Shown: in pieces, positions 37,417 through 47,470 of the stretch
Numbering within the stretch: position 1 is the stretch's first letter
How the letters are laid out: each line of letters begins with the position of its first letter
Assembly (NCBI GenBank): GCA_021229015.1
Contig: CM037782.1
Coordinates: 63,426,108 to 63,490,107, forward strand
DNA: 64,000 nucleotides
Origin: Solen grandis
Taxonomy: Eukaryota > Mollusca > Bivalvia > Adapedonta > Solenidae
Direction: 5' to 3'
Notes under the pieces: generated by a model
What the model was told of the DNA's origin: nothing
Databases searched by the model: none
What the model saw: the letters and a program-made list of their open reading frames with translations, nothing else
Translations under genes and position numbers: made by a program

Positions 37417-39741
37417 AGGACTTTCTGCCTAAAGCAGAAAGTCCTATTGGGTTTGTTATGTTTATTAGGACTTTCTGCCTAAAGCAGAAAGTCCTATTGG
37501 GTTTCTTATGTTTATTATTATTATTATTATTATTATTCTTTTCTTCTTCCTAACTAAACGCTTATTTTTATATGTTGCAATGGACCTAGGACGATGAAAT
37601 TTTTATGGCTTATTAGTCACGTGAGGAAATTTTGATTTTAATGATTTTCAGCACCCTATGACGTCACATGACGTCACAGCTAAAAATAGTGAAAAATGGT
37701 GTTCGCGCTCTACAGCCGTCATTTATGGTCGGATTTTCTTCAAATTTTCACAGATGGTACATCTTGAATCAAAGGTGTGCATATCCCGTCAGCTAAGCGA
37801 AATTCCGAAAGACCGAAGTTCTGTGGCTGCAATAAGATTCGAACATAGGACCGAAAATTTCATTTTAGGATTAAAGAGCTTCAGGATGAGATAGAAAGTT
37901 GAAACTTACACAGTTTGCAGTACTGCAGAATTTTTACAAATATTTTGATGCGTGACGTCATACGACGTCATATGACGTCATAAGCATACTTCTTAATTTT
38001 CATATTTGGGCAATGATTTCGACATGATGCCAGTTGTTCAGAATAATGAAAATTTCAGAATTATGAAAGTAAAGTATGCCCTTTTGAACAAAAGCATCTT
38101 CAGCACCCTATGACGTCACATGACGTCACAGCTAAAAATAGTGAAAAATGGTGTTCGCGCTCTACAGCCGTCATTTATGGTCGGATTTTCTTCAAATTTT
38201 CACAGATGGTACATCTTGAAACTAAGGTGTGCATATCCTGTCAGCTAAGCGAAATTCCGAAAGACCGAAGTTCTGTGGCTGAAATAAGATTCGAACATAG
38301 GACCGAAAATTTCATTTTAGGATTAAAGAGCTTCAGGATGACACAGAAAGATGAAACTTACACAGTTTGCAGTACTGAAGAATTTCTACAAATATTTTGA
38401 TGCGTGACGTCATACGACGTCATATGACGTCATAAGCATACTTCTTAATTTTCATATTAGGGCAATGATTTCGACATGATGCCAGTTGTTCAGAATAATG
38501 AAAATTTCAGAGATATGAGAGTAAAGAATGCGCTTTTGAACAAAAGCATCTTCAGCACCCTATGACGTTACATGACGTCACAGCTAAAAATAGTGAAAAA
38601 TGGTTTTCACGCTCTACAGCCGTCATTTATGGTCGGATTTTCTTCAAATTTTCACAGGTGGTACACCTTGAAACTAAGGTGTGCATATCCTGTCAGCTAA
38701 GCGAAATTCCGAAAGACCGAAGTTCTGTGGCTGAAATAAGATTCGAACATAGGACCGAAAATTTCATTTTAGGATTAAAGAGCTTCAGAATGAGATAGAA
38801 AGTTGAAACTTACACAGTTTGCAGTTCTGCAGAATTTCTATATATATTTTGAGTCGTGACGTCATATGACGTCATGTGACGTCATTAGCATACTTCTTAA
38901 TTTTCATATTAGGGCAATAATTTCGACATGATGCCAGTTGTTCAGAAAAATGAAAATTTTAGAGTTATGACAGTAAAGTATACGCTTTTGAAAAAAAGAA
39001 TTTTCAGCACCCTTTGACGTCATGTGAGGTCAGAGCTAAAAATAGTGAAAAATGGTGTTCACGCTCTACAGCCGCCATTTATGGTCGGATTTTCTTAAAA
39101 TGTTCACAGATTGTACATCTTGAAACTAAGGTGTGCATATCCTGTCAGCTAACCGAAATTCCGAATACCAAAGTTCTGTGGATGAAATAAGATTCGAACA
39201 TAGGACCGAAAATTTCATTTTAGGATTAAAGAGCTTCAGGATGAAATAGAAAGTTGAAACTTACACAGTTTGCAGTTCTTCATAATTTCTTAACATGTTT
39301 TGAGTCGTGACGTCAAATGTCGTCATGTGACGTCATAAGAATACTTTTTAATTTTGATTTTATGGCAATGATTTCGACATGATGCCAGTTGTTCAGAATA
39401 ATGAAAATTTCAGAGTAAGTAAAAATATTGAAAAATTGTATTCGTGCTCTACAGCCGCCATTTATGATCAGATTTTCTTCAAATTTTTACAGATGGTACA
39501 TCTTGAAACTAAGGTGTGAATATTTTGTCAGATAACCTTAATTCCGAAAAACCGAAGTATTGTGGCTGAAGTAAAATTCGAACATAGGACCTTTAAATTA
39601 ATTTCGGAATATAATGTCAATTGTTCAGCATGAACATGAAATACCAGAGGTGAGTCATTATATGAAACTTCTATCTCCTGCTTTTTGCATTAACACAGCT
39701 TGCAGAAAGTCCTATCATTCGTTTTCACGAATGACATCTAG
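37417..39741 (+). mobile_element. Helentron/HINE-like element with doubled 5' end
   Basis: The 5' hairpin AGGACTTTCTGC / GCAGAAAGTCCT occurs twice, at 37417-37444 and 37467-37494, 50 bp apart. Four to five type A units follow. The 3' end has the hairpin CATTCGTTTTCACGAATG (39716-39733) and CTAG (39738-39741). Confidence 0.65.
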
Positions 39742-41446
39742 TTATTATTATTATTATTATTATTCTTTTCTTCTTCCTAACTAAACGCTTATTTTTATAT
39801 GTTGCAATAGTCCTAGGACGATGAACTTTTTATGGCTTATTAGTCACGTGAGGAAATTTTGATTTCAATAATTTTCAGCACCCTATGACGTCACATGACG
39901 TCACAGCTAAAAATAGTGAAAAATGGTGTTCGCGCTCTACAGCCGTCATTTATGGTCGGATTTTCTTCAAATTTTCACAGATGGTACATCTTGAATCAAA
40001 GGTGTGCATATCCTGTCAGCTAATCGAAATTCCGAAAGACCGAAGTTCTGTGGCTGAAATAAGATTCGAACATAGGACCGAAAATTTCATTTTAGGATAA
40101 AAGAGCTTCAGGATGAGATAGAAAGTTGAAACTTACACAGTTTTGCAGTTCTGCAGAATTTCTACATACATTTTGAGTCCTGACGTCATATGACGTCATG
40201 TGACGTCATAGGCATACTTCTTAATTTTCATATTAGGGCAATGATTTCGACATGATGCCAGTTGTTCAGAATAATGAAAATTTCAGAGTTATGACAGAAA
40301 AGTATGCGCTTTTGAACAAAAGCATCTTCAGCACCTTATGACGTCACATGACGTCACAGCTAAAAATAGTGAAAAATGGTGTTCGCGCTCTACAGCCGTC
40401 ATTTATGGTCGGATTTTCTTCAAATTTTCACAGATGGTACATCTTGAAACTAAGGTGTGCATATCCTGTCAGCTAACCGAAATTCCGAAAGACCGAAGTT
40501 CTGTGGCGGAAATAAGATTCGAACAAAGGACCGAAAATTTAATATTAGGATTAAAGAGCTTCAGGATGTGATAAAAAGTTGGAACTTACACAGTTTGCAG
40601 TCCTGAAAAATTTCTACATATATTTTGAGTCCTGACGTCATATGACGTCATGTGACGTCATAAGCATACTTCTTAATTTTCATATTAGGGCAATGATTTC
40701 GACATGATGCCAGTTGTTCAGAATAATGAACATTTCAGAGTTATGACAGTAAAGTATGCGCTTTTGAACAAAAGCATCTTCAGCACCCTATGACGTCATG
40801 TGACGTCACAGCTAAAAATAGTGAAAAATGGTGTTCGCGCTCTACAGCCAACATTTATGGTCGGATTTTCTTCAAATTTTCACAGATGGTACATCATGAA
40901 ACTAAGGTGTGCATATCCTGTCAGTTAACCGAAATTCCAAAAGACCGAAGTTCTGTGGCTGAAATAAGATTCGAACATAGGACCGAAAATTTCATTTTAG
41001 GATTAAAGAGCTTCAGGATGAGATAGAAAGTTGAAACTTACACAGATTGCAGTCCTGCAGAATTTCTACATATATTTTGAGTCGTGACGTCATATAACGT
41101 CATGTGACGTCATAAGCATACTTCTTAATTTTCATTTTAGGGCAATGATTTCGACATGATGCCAGTTGTTCAGAATAATGAACATTTCAGAGTTATGAAA
41201 GTAACGTATACGCTTTTGAACAAAAGATTTTCAGTACCCTATGACGTCATGTGACGTCAGAGCTAAAATTAGTGAAATACTTAGTTCTTATTATTTGCAC
41301 TTATTTCGGAATCTAATGTCAGTTGTTCAGCATGAACATGAAATACTACCAGAGGTGAATCATTACATAAAACTTCTATCTCCTGCTTTTTGCATTAACA
41401 CAGCTTGCAGAAAGTCCTATCATTCGTTTTCACGAATGACATCTAG
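39742..41446 (+). mobile_element. Helentron/HINE-like element
   Basis: A TTA microsatellite, three type A units and a short tail, closing with the hairpin CATTCGTTTTCACGAATG (41421-41438) and CTAG (41443-41446). No separate 5' hairpin is present at its left border. Confidence 0.6.
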
Positions 41447-41773
41447 TTATTATTATTCTTTTTTTCCAACCTTTTCATGTTGTTATTTCATTAAGTTGCT
41501 GAAGATCTAGGACAAAGAAATTCTATCAACAGACACCTGAAGCAATGTCATTTTGGAATATATTATTTTATCTTCACATGACGTCACATGACGTCAGAAC
41601 TAAAAATAGCTACCAAAGTTTGTACGCGCTGTACAGCCGTCATTTATGGACGGATTGTCATGGAATTTTCACAGAAGTTATATATTAAGACCTCATTGTG
41701 CATGTTTATATAGGTTTGCCAAGATTCGAAAGAACTAAGGTTCTATGGCGAATCCAAGATTCGAACCAAGGAC
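41447..41773 (+). mobile_element. Helentron/HINE-like type B unit interrupted by the Polinton, left half
   Basis: Begins in a TTATTATT tract and runs into a type B unit as far as GATTCGAACCAAGGAC, where the Polinton interrupts it. The right half resumes at 57205. Confidence 0.8.
41768..41773. repeat. Polinton target-site duplication, left
   Basis: AAGGAC, repeated at 57205-57210. Six base pairs is the normal Polinton/Maverick duplication. The uninterrupted word CCAAGGACGTCAAATTTC occurs in other type B units, for example near 33441. Confidence 0.95.
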
Positions 41774-41949
41774 AGTAGTATAGGTATTGAACGTGTCTAG
41801 GCCACTGGGTCTAACACACTCCCTCGTTTTCTCAACTCGGGAGTGTGTTAGACCCAGTGCCCTAGAAACTTCCAATACCTATACTACTACTCTATATTTA
41901 TAATAAAAAATTTAAAAAAATCACATTAATGTAAAATTTAAAAAAAACA
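41774..41949 (+). repeat. Polinton terminal inverted repeat, left
   Basis: Near-identical to the reverse complement of 57029-57204. The outer 115 bp are themselves palindromic: AGTAGTATAGGTATTG (41774-41789) pairs with 41873-41888, and CACTGGGTCTAACACACTC (from 41803) pairs with the arm ending at 41859. Confidence 0.93.
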
Positions 41950-41951
41950 AA

Positions 41952-42694
41952 ATTATTTAAAAATTAACTCGGTTATTTGTAATTCTTGTTCATAAAAACT
42001 ACCTGTAATGTCTTCACCTTTTAAATCTTTTATTTTATAAGTAACAGGATTTTATTTAAAACTTCTTCAATTACAAATATTTCTCTATAAATTTATACAA
42101 TTTTTTATTATTTTTTTTTTTTTTAATTTGGTTTTTAATTTTCAGGTGTCATTTTAATTAAGTTTCATGAGCAGTAAAATATTTAAACATATGTTGTTTC
42201 ATAGTTCCTATCCAACGTTCTACTACACTAGATTTTTCTTCATTCTCAGTTGAATATAATTTTATGTTATTATCATTTAATAATTTTTTTTTTTAAAATT
42301 TTTTTTTTAAATTTTAAATGTTACTCCTGTTTTATTTTTCAATGGAATTAACCAACCATATTTACTAAAAACATCTATAACTGCTAATAAATATTTATTT
42401 ATTTTGTTTTGAATATTGTTGCATATCTACTAAATCAACAGCCCATATTTTATCTATTGAATCAACAAAAACACGTCTTTTAGGAAATTTCTTTATAACT
42501 CTATGATGTAATTCATCAGCTAATTTATCCCCTTTGGTGAAACCATTTGTTCCTATAAATCTATTTTTCTTAGATCCACACTCAGAACATTTAGCTTTTA
42601 ACATTTGTCTATTATTGGTTGTTGTTACTTGTTCTACTGAATTATTTTCAGTATTTTTTTTACAACGTAAACAATATATTTTTGGGTGATCCAT
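41952..42694 (-). CDS. Polinton integrase, internally deleted
   Basis: A retroviral-type (rve, DDE) integrase with a zinc-ribbon-like N-terminus (CLRC...KCSECG, about residues 8-45); it would join element ends to host DNA. The first catalytic Asp is in WAVDLVDM. A frameshift lies near 42395. The C-terminal side is recognisable by ENEEKSSVVERW, which carries the catalytic Glu, and by a chromo/SH3-like tail ending at 41952. Between these, T-rich tracts at about 42280-42312 and 42106-42135 stand where family members have sequence, so the second catalytic Asp is missing. A start at 42751 is possible, but it would overlap the divergent gene; the Met at 42694 is preferred. Confidence 0.85.
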
Positions 42695-42726
42695 TTTTAA
42701 ATAGCTTAAAATTGTTTTCTTAAAAA

Positions 42727-42980
42727 ATGGCAGATCGAAAAGTTTGTACAAAATGTAAAGAATACAAACTACTAAGTGAATATTAAAAAAATTTGGTATT
42801 AAATCTGCATGTAAACAATGTCTTAAGCCTAATCAACAAAAACATTATCAAAACAACAAAGAAAAGTATAAAAAAGCGTATCAAGAGTTTATTGTTAGAA
42901 ATCCTGATTATATGAAAAATTATCCTATGGCTGTGAAACACTATGGAACAGCTGTGAAACACAGTGAAACACCTAATTAA
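42727..42980 (+). CDS. Small zinc-binding protein, frameshifted
   Basis: Starts 32 bp from the integrase start in the opposite direction. Two CxxC pairs (CTKC near residue 7, CKQC after the shift) and a basic KHYQNNKEKYKKAYQ stretch resemble the leading zinc domain that often accompanies HNH/endonuclease VII proteins. One base is missing near 42784. The C-terminal 15 residues come from a GC-rich palindromic module (42926-42972). Function is not known. Confidence 0.6.
42926..42972. repeat. GC-rich palindromic module 1
   Basis: Contains GCTGTGAAACACTATGGAAC and a repeat AGCTGTGAAACACAG. Inside the frame at 42727-42980, near its C-terminus. Confidence 0.7.
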
Positions 42981-43139
42981 AATTTATTTCTTTTAAAATG
43001 AGACCAAGAAATTTTAAAGATATTATTAGTGAAACTATTATTGATGATATAGATGGAGAGAATATAACTAAATATATTAAGTTATTAAGAAAAAGAATAG
43101 TTATTAATCACTTTCCTTTGAAAATAAAAATAATAATAA

Positions 43140-46100
43140 ATGTTTCATATGGTTTTTAGAAATATCAAAAGTGTAGAAGTAAAACAATATAAATATGATT
43201 ATCAGAAAGCTTCATCTTATATACCTCTTAAATTTAAATCAAGTAATATTATTAATGTTCAAAATAAAGATGATAATAAATGTTTCATATGGTCTATATT
43301 GGCAAAATTTTATCCCGCTAATACACACAAAGAAAGAGTGACAAAATATAAACCATATGAAAATAAACTTAATATGGATGGGATTGAATATCCTGTTAAA
43401 ATAAAAGATATTCCAAAAGTAGAGAGACAAAATAATTTAAGTATAAATGTTTTTGCATTAGAAGATCAATCTAATAGACAATCTTTATATCCAGTTTATG
43501 TTTCAAACAATGTTTCACAGCTGGAACAGTGCGAAGCAGCGGTTACCCAAAGTTCCGAAAATGTAGTTGATCTCTTATACATTGAAAGTAATGAAAATAC
43601 CCATTATTGTTTAATTAAAAATTTAGATAGTTTTCGTTATAAGAATAATCATAAATCATTTACATGTAGAAATTGTTTACAAGGATTTCAAAGAGAAATA
43701 ACATTAATTAATCATAAAGAAATATGTTATGATAATGAACATTGTAAATCTATAATGCCTGAACCAGGAAAAAATATTCTTAAATTTAAAAATTACCATT
43801 TTAAAAATAAATTACCATTTGTTATATATTCTGATTTTGAATCAAATAATATTCCATTATCTACTATTCAACCAAATCCTAATGAATCTTACACAAATAA
43901 AATATTTAAACAAGAAGTAAATAGTTATGGAATATATGTAAAATCTGATTATCCAAATATATATAAATCACAATACTTTTCTTATGTTGGAAATGATGCA
44001 ATAGAAAAATATGTAGAAAAAGTAATAAAGATATTTAAAGAAATAAACTATAAAATCTATCTTAATGAACAGAAAAAACCAATATTAAATAAGTATGAAG
44101 AAGAAGAATTTCAAGAAGCAACTGAATGTTATATTTGTGAAAAAGGTTTTGAAAAACAAAGTGATAGTGCTACGCAGCCGGACAAAGTCCGTAAAGTAAG
44201 AGAACATAATCATCTTTCTGGGAAATATAGAGGAGCAGCATGTCAATCATGTAATACTAAAGAAGGTAAAGTAACAAAGTTAATACCTGTATTCTTTCAT
44301 AATGGTTCTAATTATGATTTCCACTTTTTAATTGAAGAACTTATGAAATATGAAGATAAATATAATAAAGTAAAACTTCTTTCAAAAAGCTCAGAAGAAT
44401 ATATTTCTATAGATTATGGATCATATTATAAAAAATTAAGATTCTTAGATTCTTATAGATTTATGAGTAAAGGGTTATCAGATATAGCTAAATCATTAGA
44501 TGAATTTCCTATTTTAGAAAAAGAGTTTAATGGAGATATTTCACTACTAAAACAAAAAGGATTTTATCCATATGAATATGTAGATTCCATAGAAAAATTA
44601 AATGAAACACAATTACCAGATATTAAAGAATTTTATTCTACATTAACTCAAACAACAATTACAGGTAAAGAATATCAACATGCTCAAAAAGTTTTCTCTC
44701 ATTATAAATGTAAATCTTTAAAAGATTATCATGAATTATATTTAAAGACAGATGTTTTAATATTAGCTGATGCGTTTGAAAAGTTTAGAAAATTCTTCTT
44801 AAAACATCACAATATAGATCCTTGTTATTGTTACTCTGCTCCAGGATTAACATGGCAATGTGGACTAAAATATACTGAGTAGAGTTAGAATTATTAACTG
44901 ATATAGATATGTTGCAAATGTTTGAGAAAGGAATAAGAGGTGGATTCTCTGGTGTATTAGGACCTAGACATGTAAAAGCTTTAACAAATATACTCCTAAT
45001 TATAATAATGGTGATAGAATATTTGATGAATATGAAGAAAAAAAAGTAAAAGAAATATTAAAGAATGGAGGTGATATAAGTGAATTCTTAGAAGAAAAAT
45101 TCTTATTATATTTAGATGCTAATAATTTATATGGATGGGCAATGTCTCAACCTCTTCCAACTAAAGATTTTAAATGGGAAAAAGATCCTAATTATTATTT
45201 AAACATTCTAAAGGGTAATGCAAAGCAATGCAAGGCAGCGGTTCCCAAGCCGGGCTCTGCCCGTAGAGGTTGTATAATAGAATGTGATTTAGAGTATACA
45301 GATGAATGTAAAAAGAAAACAAATAAATATCCTTTAGCACCTGAAAAGATGAAAATAAATAAAGAACAATTATCTAATTATCAATTAAATTTATTAGGAG
45401 ATAAACCATTAGGTAAAGAAGAAAAATTATTTCTTACTTTAAAAGATAAAAAGAAATATATTATACATCACTCAATTTTAAAAGAGTATATAAAATTAGG
45501 AATGAAAGTTACAAAGGTTTATAGAACAATTTCATTTGAAGAATCAGATTGGTTAAAGAAATATATTAATTTTAACACTGAACAAAGAACTAAATCAACA
45601 TCTAACTTTGAAAAGGATCTTTGGAAGTTAATGAATAATTCTTTCTATGGAAAAACTTTAGAAAATATAAGAGGAAGAAATGAGATTAAATTACTTACCG
45701 ATAGAGAAGAAGTAAAAAAATATATAAATAAACCTAATTTTAAAGATTCAGTTATATTCAATGATAACCTTGTTGCAATTGTAAATAATGTTACTTCTGT
45801 TACATTTAATAAACCTATTTATTTAGGACAAGCTATATTAGATTATTCTAAATTATTAATGTATCAATTTTATTATGATGTTGTTAATGAACTATGGGAA
45901 AAGAATGAATTAGTTGCTTCAGATTCAGTTTTAGGTGATACTCCAATAATACTACGGTCAAAGACCGGCTGTAAAACACAAAGATATAAAAACAAAATAT
46001 ATATTGATAAGATAGAAGATATTATAGATGAATATGAATATTCAAATGGTAAATTTTATTGTAAACTTACAAATTTAGAAGTTTGGACGAGTAAAGGATT

Positions 46101-47382
46101 TGTTAAATTAAAAACTGTAATTAAACATGAAACAGAAAAGAAATTTTTAGAGTTGTTACACCAGTAGGATTTGTTGATGTAACTGAAGATCATTCTTTAA
46201 TAAAAGATGATAATGAAATTATTAAACCTAAAGATTTAACACTAAATACAAATCTTTTATTTAACGATAATTATAAAGAAACATTAAATCCACCATTAAA
46301 AGAAGAATTTTTAAAATTAGAACCAACAACTCTAGAAGAGAAAAAAGCTTTTATAGAAGGATTCTTTTAGCAGATGGATCTAGTGGAATTTATCCAAAAA
46401 ACTATGGTTGGTGTTTATGTAATCAAGACTTAAATCTTTTAAATAAATGTTTAGAATGGTGTAAAGAAATATATCCAACAGATTTTAAAATAATAGATTG
46501 TATGAGATCATCTGCAGTTTATAAAGTTATCCCTAAAGGAAATATTAAAGTAATGGCAACACTTTTTGAAAAATTTTATACTGATAAAAAAGAAAAATAT
46601 ATTCCTTATAAAATTCTTAATAAAGACTATAATTATAGATTATTCTTCTTTAGAGGATTTTACCAAGGAGATGGATATAAGAAAGGAAAGAAATCAAATT
46701 TCTCTTTTTCACAAAAAAGTAAAATTACATTTTCATGTTTACATTATCTTATAACATCTCTAGGATATAATGCCAACATTAATACAAGAATAGATAAACC
46801 AAATATATTCCATTTATTCATAACAAAAAAAGAACAAATTGCTACAGTAAAAAAGATAATATCGTTAGGAAAAGAAAAAAGAATAGTATATGATTTATCT
46901 ACAGAAACTGGGATTTTAATTGTGGATTTCCATTAATCGTAAAAAATACTGATAGTATCTTCTTATCAATAACAACAAAAGATGTTTATAAAGATTTAGA
47001 AAAAATAAAAGATGAACATCTAGATACTTCGGACTATCCTAAAGATCATCCACTTCATTCAAAAAAATAAAAAAGTAATTGGAAAATTTAAAGATGAACT
47101 AAATGGAAACCCTATGTATGAGATAGTTTTCTTAAGAAGTAAAGCTTATTCTTTTATTTAAAATTAAAAGGAATAGGTAAAACAACAATAACTAAAGATA
47201 TAAAGTTTGATGATTATAAAAATTGTTTATTTAATGAAACACAACAAATAAATAAGATGTATACATTAAATTCTGATAAACATGAAATGTATATTAATGA
47301 AGTAAATAAAATAAGTATGTCTCCATTTGATGATAAAAGATATATATGTGAAAATGGAATAGATACTTTACCATTTATGTAG
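43140..47382 (+). CDS. Protein-primed family B DNA polymerase with N-terminal OTU-like domain, HNH insert and intein
   Basis: Replicates the element by protein priming. The first 160 residues hold a Cys/His pair (DDNKCFIW about residue 45, NTHYC about 155) resembling the OTU-like region on Polinton polymerases. Exonuclease motifs are SDFES (about 231), HNGSNYDFHF (about 390) and FLDSYRF (about 435). An endonuclease VII-like HNH zinc module (CYIC, EHNH, CQSC, about 328-380) sits between the first two. Polymerase motif A (LDANNLYG) is near 45115, motif B (NNSFYGKT) near 45635, and motif C (DTDS) is split by the intein at 45925-46947. The C-terminus ends at 47382. Frameshifts lie near 44877 and 44980, within the intein, and near 47070 and 47150. 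Three palindromic modules are in frame. The start is uncertain; an earlier Met at 42998 would need another shift. Confidence 0.95.
43511..43556. repeat. GC-rich palindromic module 2, in frame in PolB
   Basis: Contains TGTTTCACAGCTGGAAC, then GCGAAGCAGCGGTTACCC. Adds a short Gln/Glu/Ala-rich stretch to the polymerase N-terminal domain without breaking the frame. Confidence 0.75.
44168..44194. repeat. GC-rich palindromic module 3, in frame in PolB
   Basis: Perfect palindrome core CGGACAAAGTCCG (44179-44191, odd centre) preceded by GCTACGCAGC. Falls inside the HNH zinc module of the polymerase, between its first CxxC and the HNH histidines. Confidence 0.8.
45219..45267. repeat. GC-rich palindromic module 4, in frame in PolB
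   Basis: GGCAGCGGTTCCC followed by the hairpin CGGGCTCTGCCCG (45251-45263). Adds a Pro/Gly/Arg-rich loop between polymerase motifs A and B in frame. Confidence 0.8.
45925..46947 (+). other. Intein with LAGLIDADG homing endonuclease, in PolB motif C
   Basis: An intervening protein element of about 341 residues between the Asp and Thr of the catalytic DTDS motif. Block A is SVLGDTPI with Ser at position 1; block B has the T-x-x-H signature (TEDH, about 46185). A LAGLIDADG endonuclease lies in the middle with two motifs, FIEGFF...ADGS (about 46340-46380, broken by a missing T) and FFRGFYQGDGY (about 46645-46680). The C-terminal block ends PLIVKN, so the terminal Asn is present, the penultimate residue is Lys instead of the usual His, and the next residue is Thr. 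Frameshifts near 46158, 46370 and 46915 interrupt it as written. Confidence 0.9.
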
Positions 47383-47470
47383 CTTCCATGCAACAAATCC
47401 AGTTAATGTCATTCCACCAATAATAAATATAATCTCTCTATTTTTTTGATCTTCAGAAGGAGTATAAAAA

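Noticed and set aside
45925..46947. Spliceosomal intron in the polymerase instead of an intein
   Set aside because: No GT-AG borders at the break, and the insert has intein block A, block B, two LAGLIDADG motifs and a terminal Asn.
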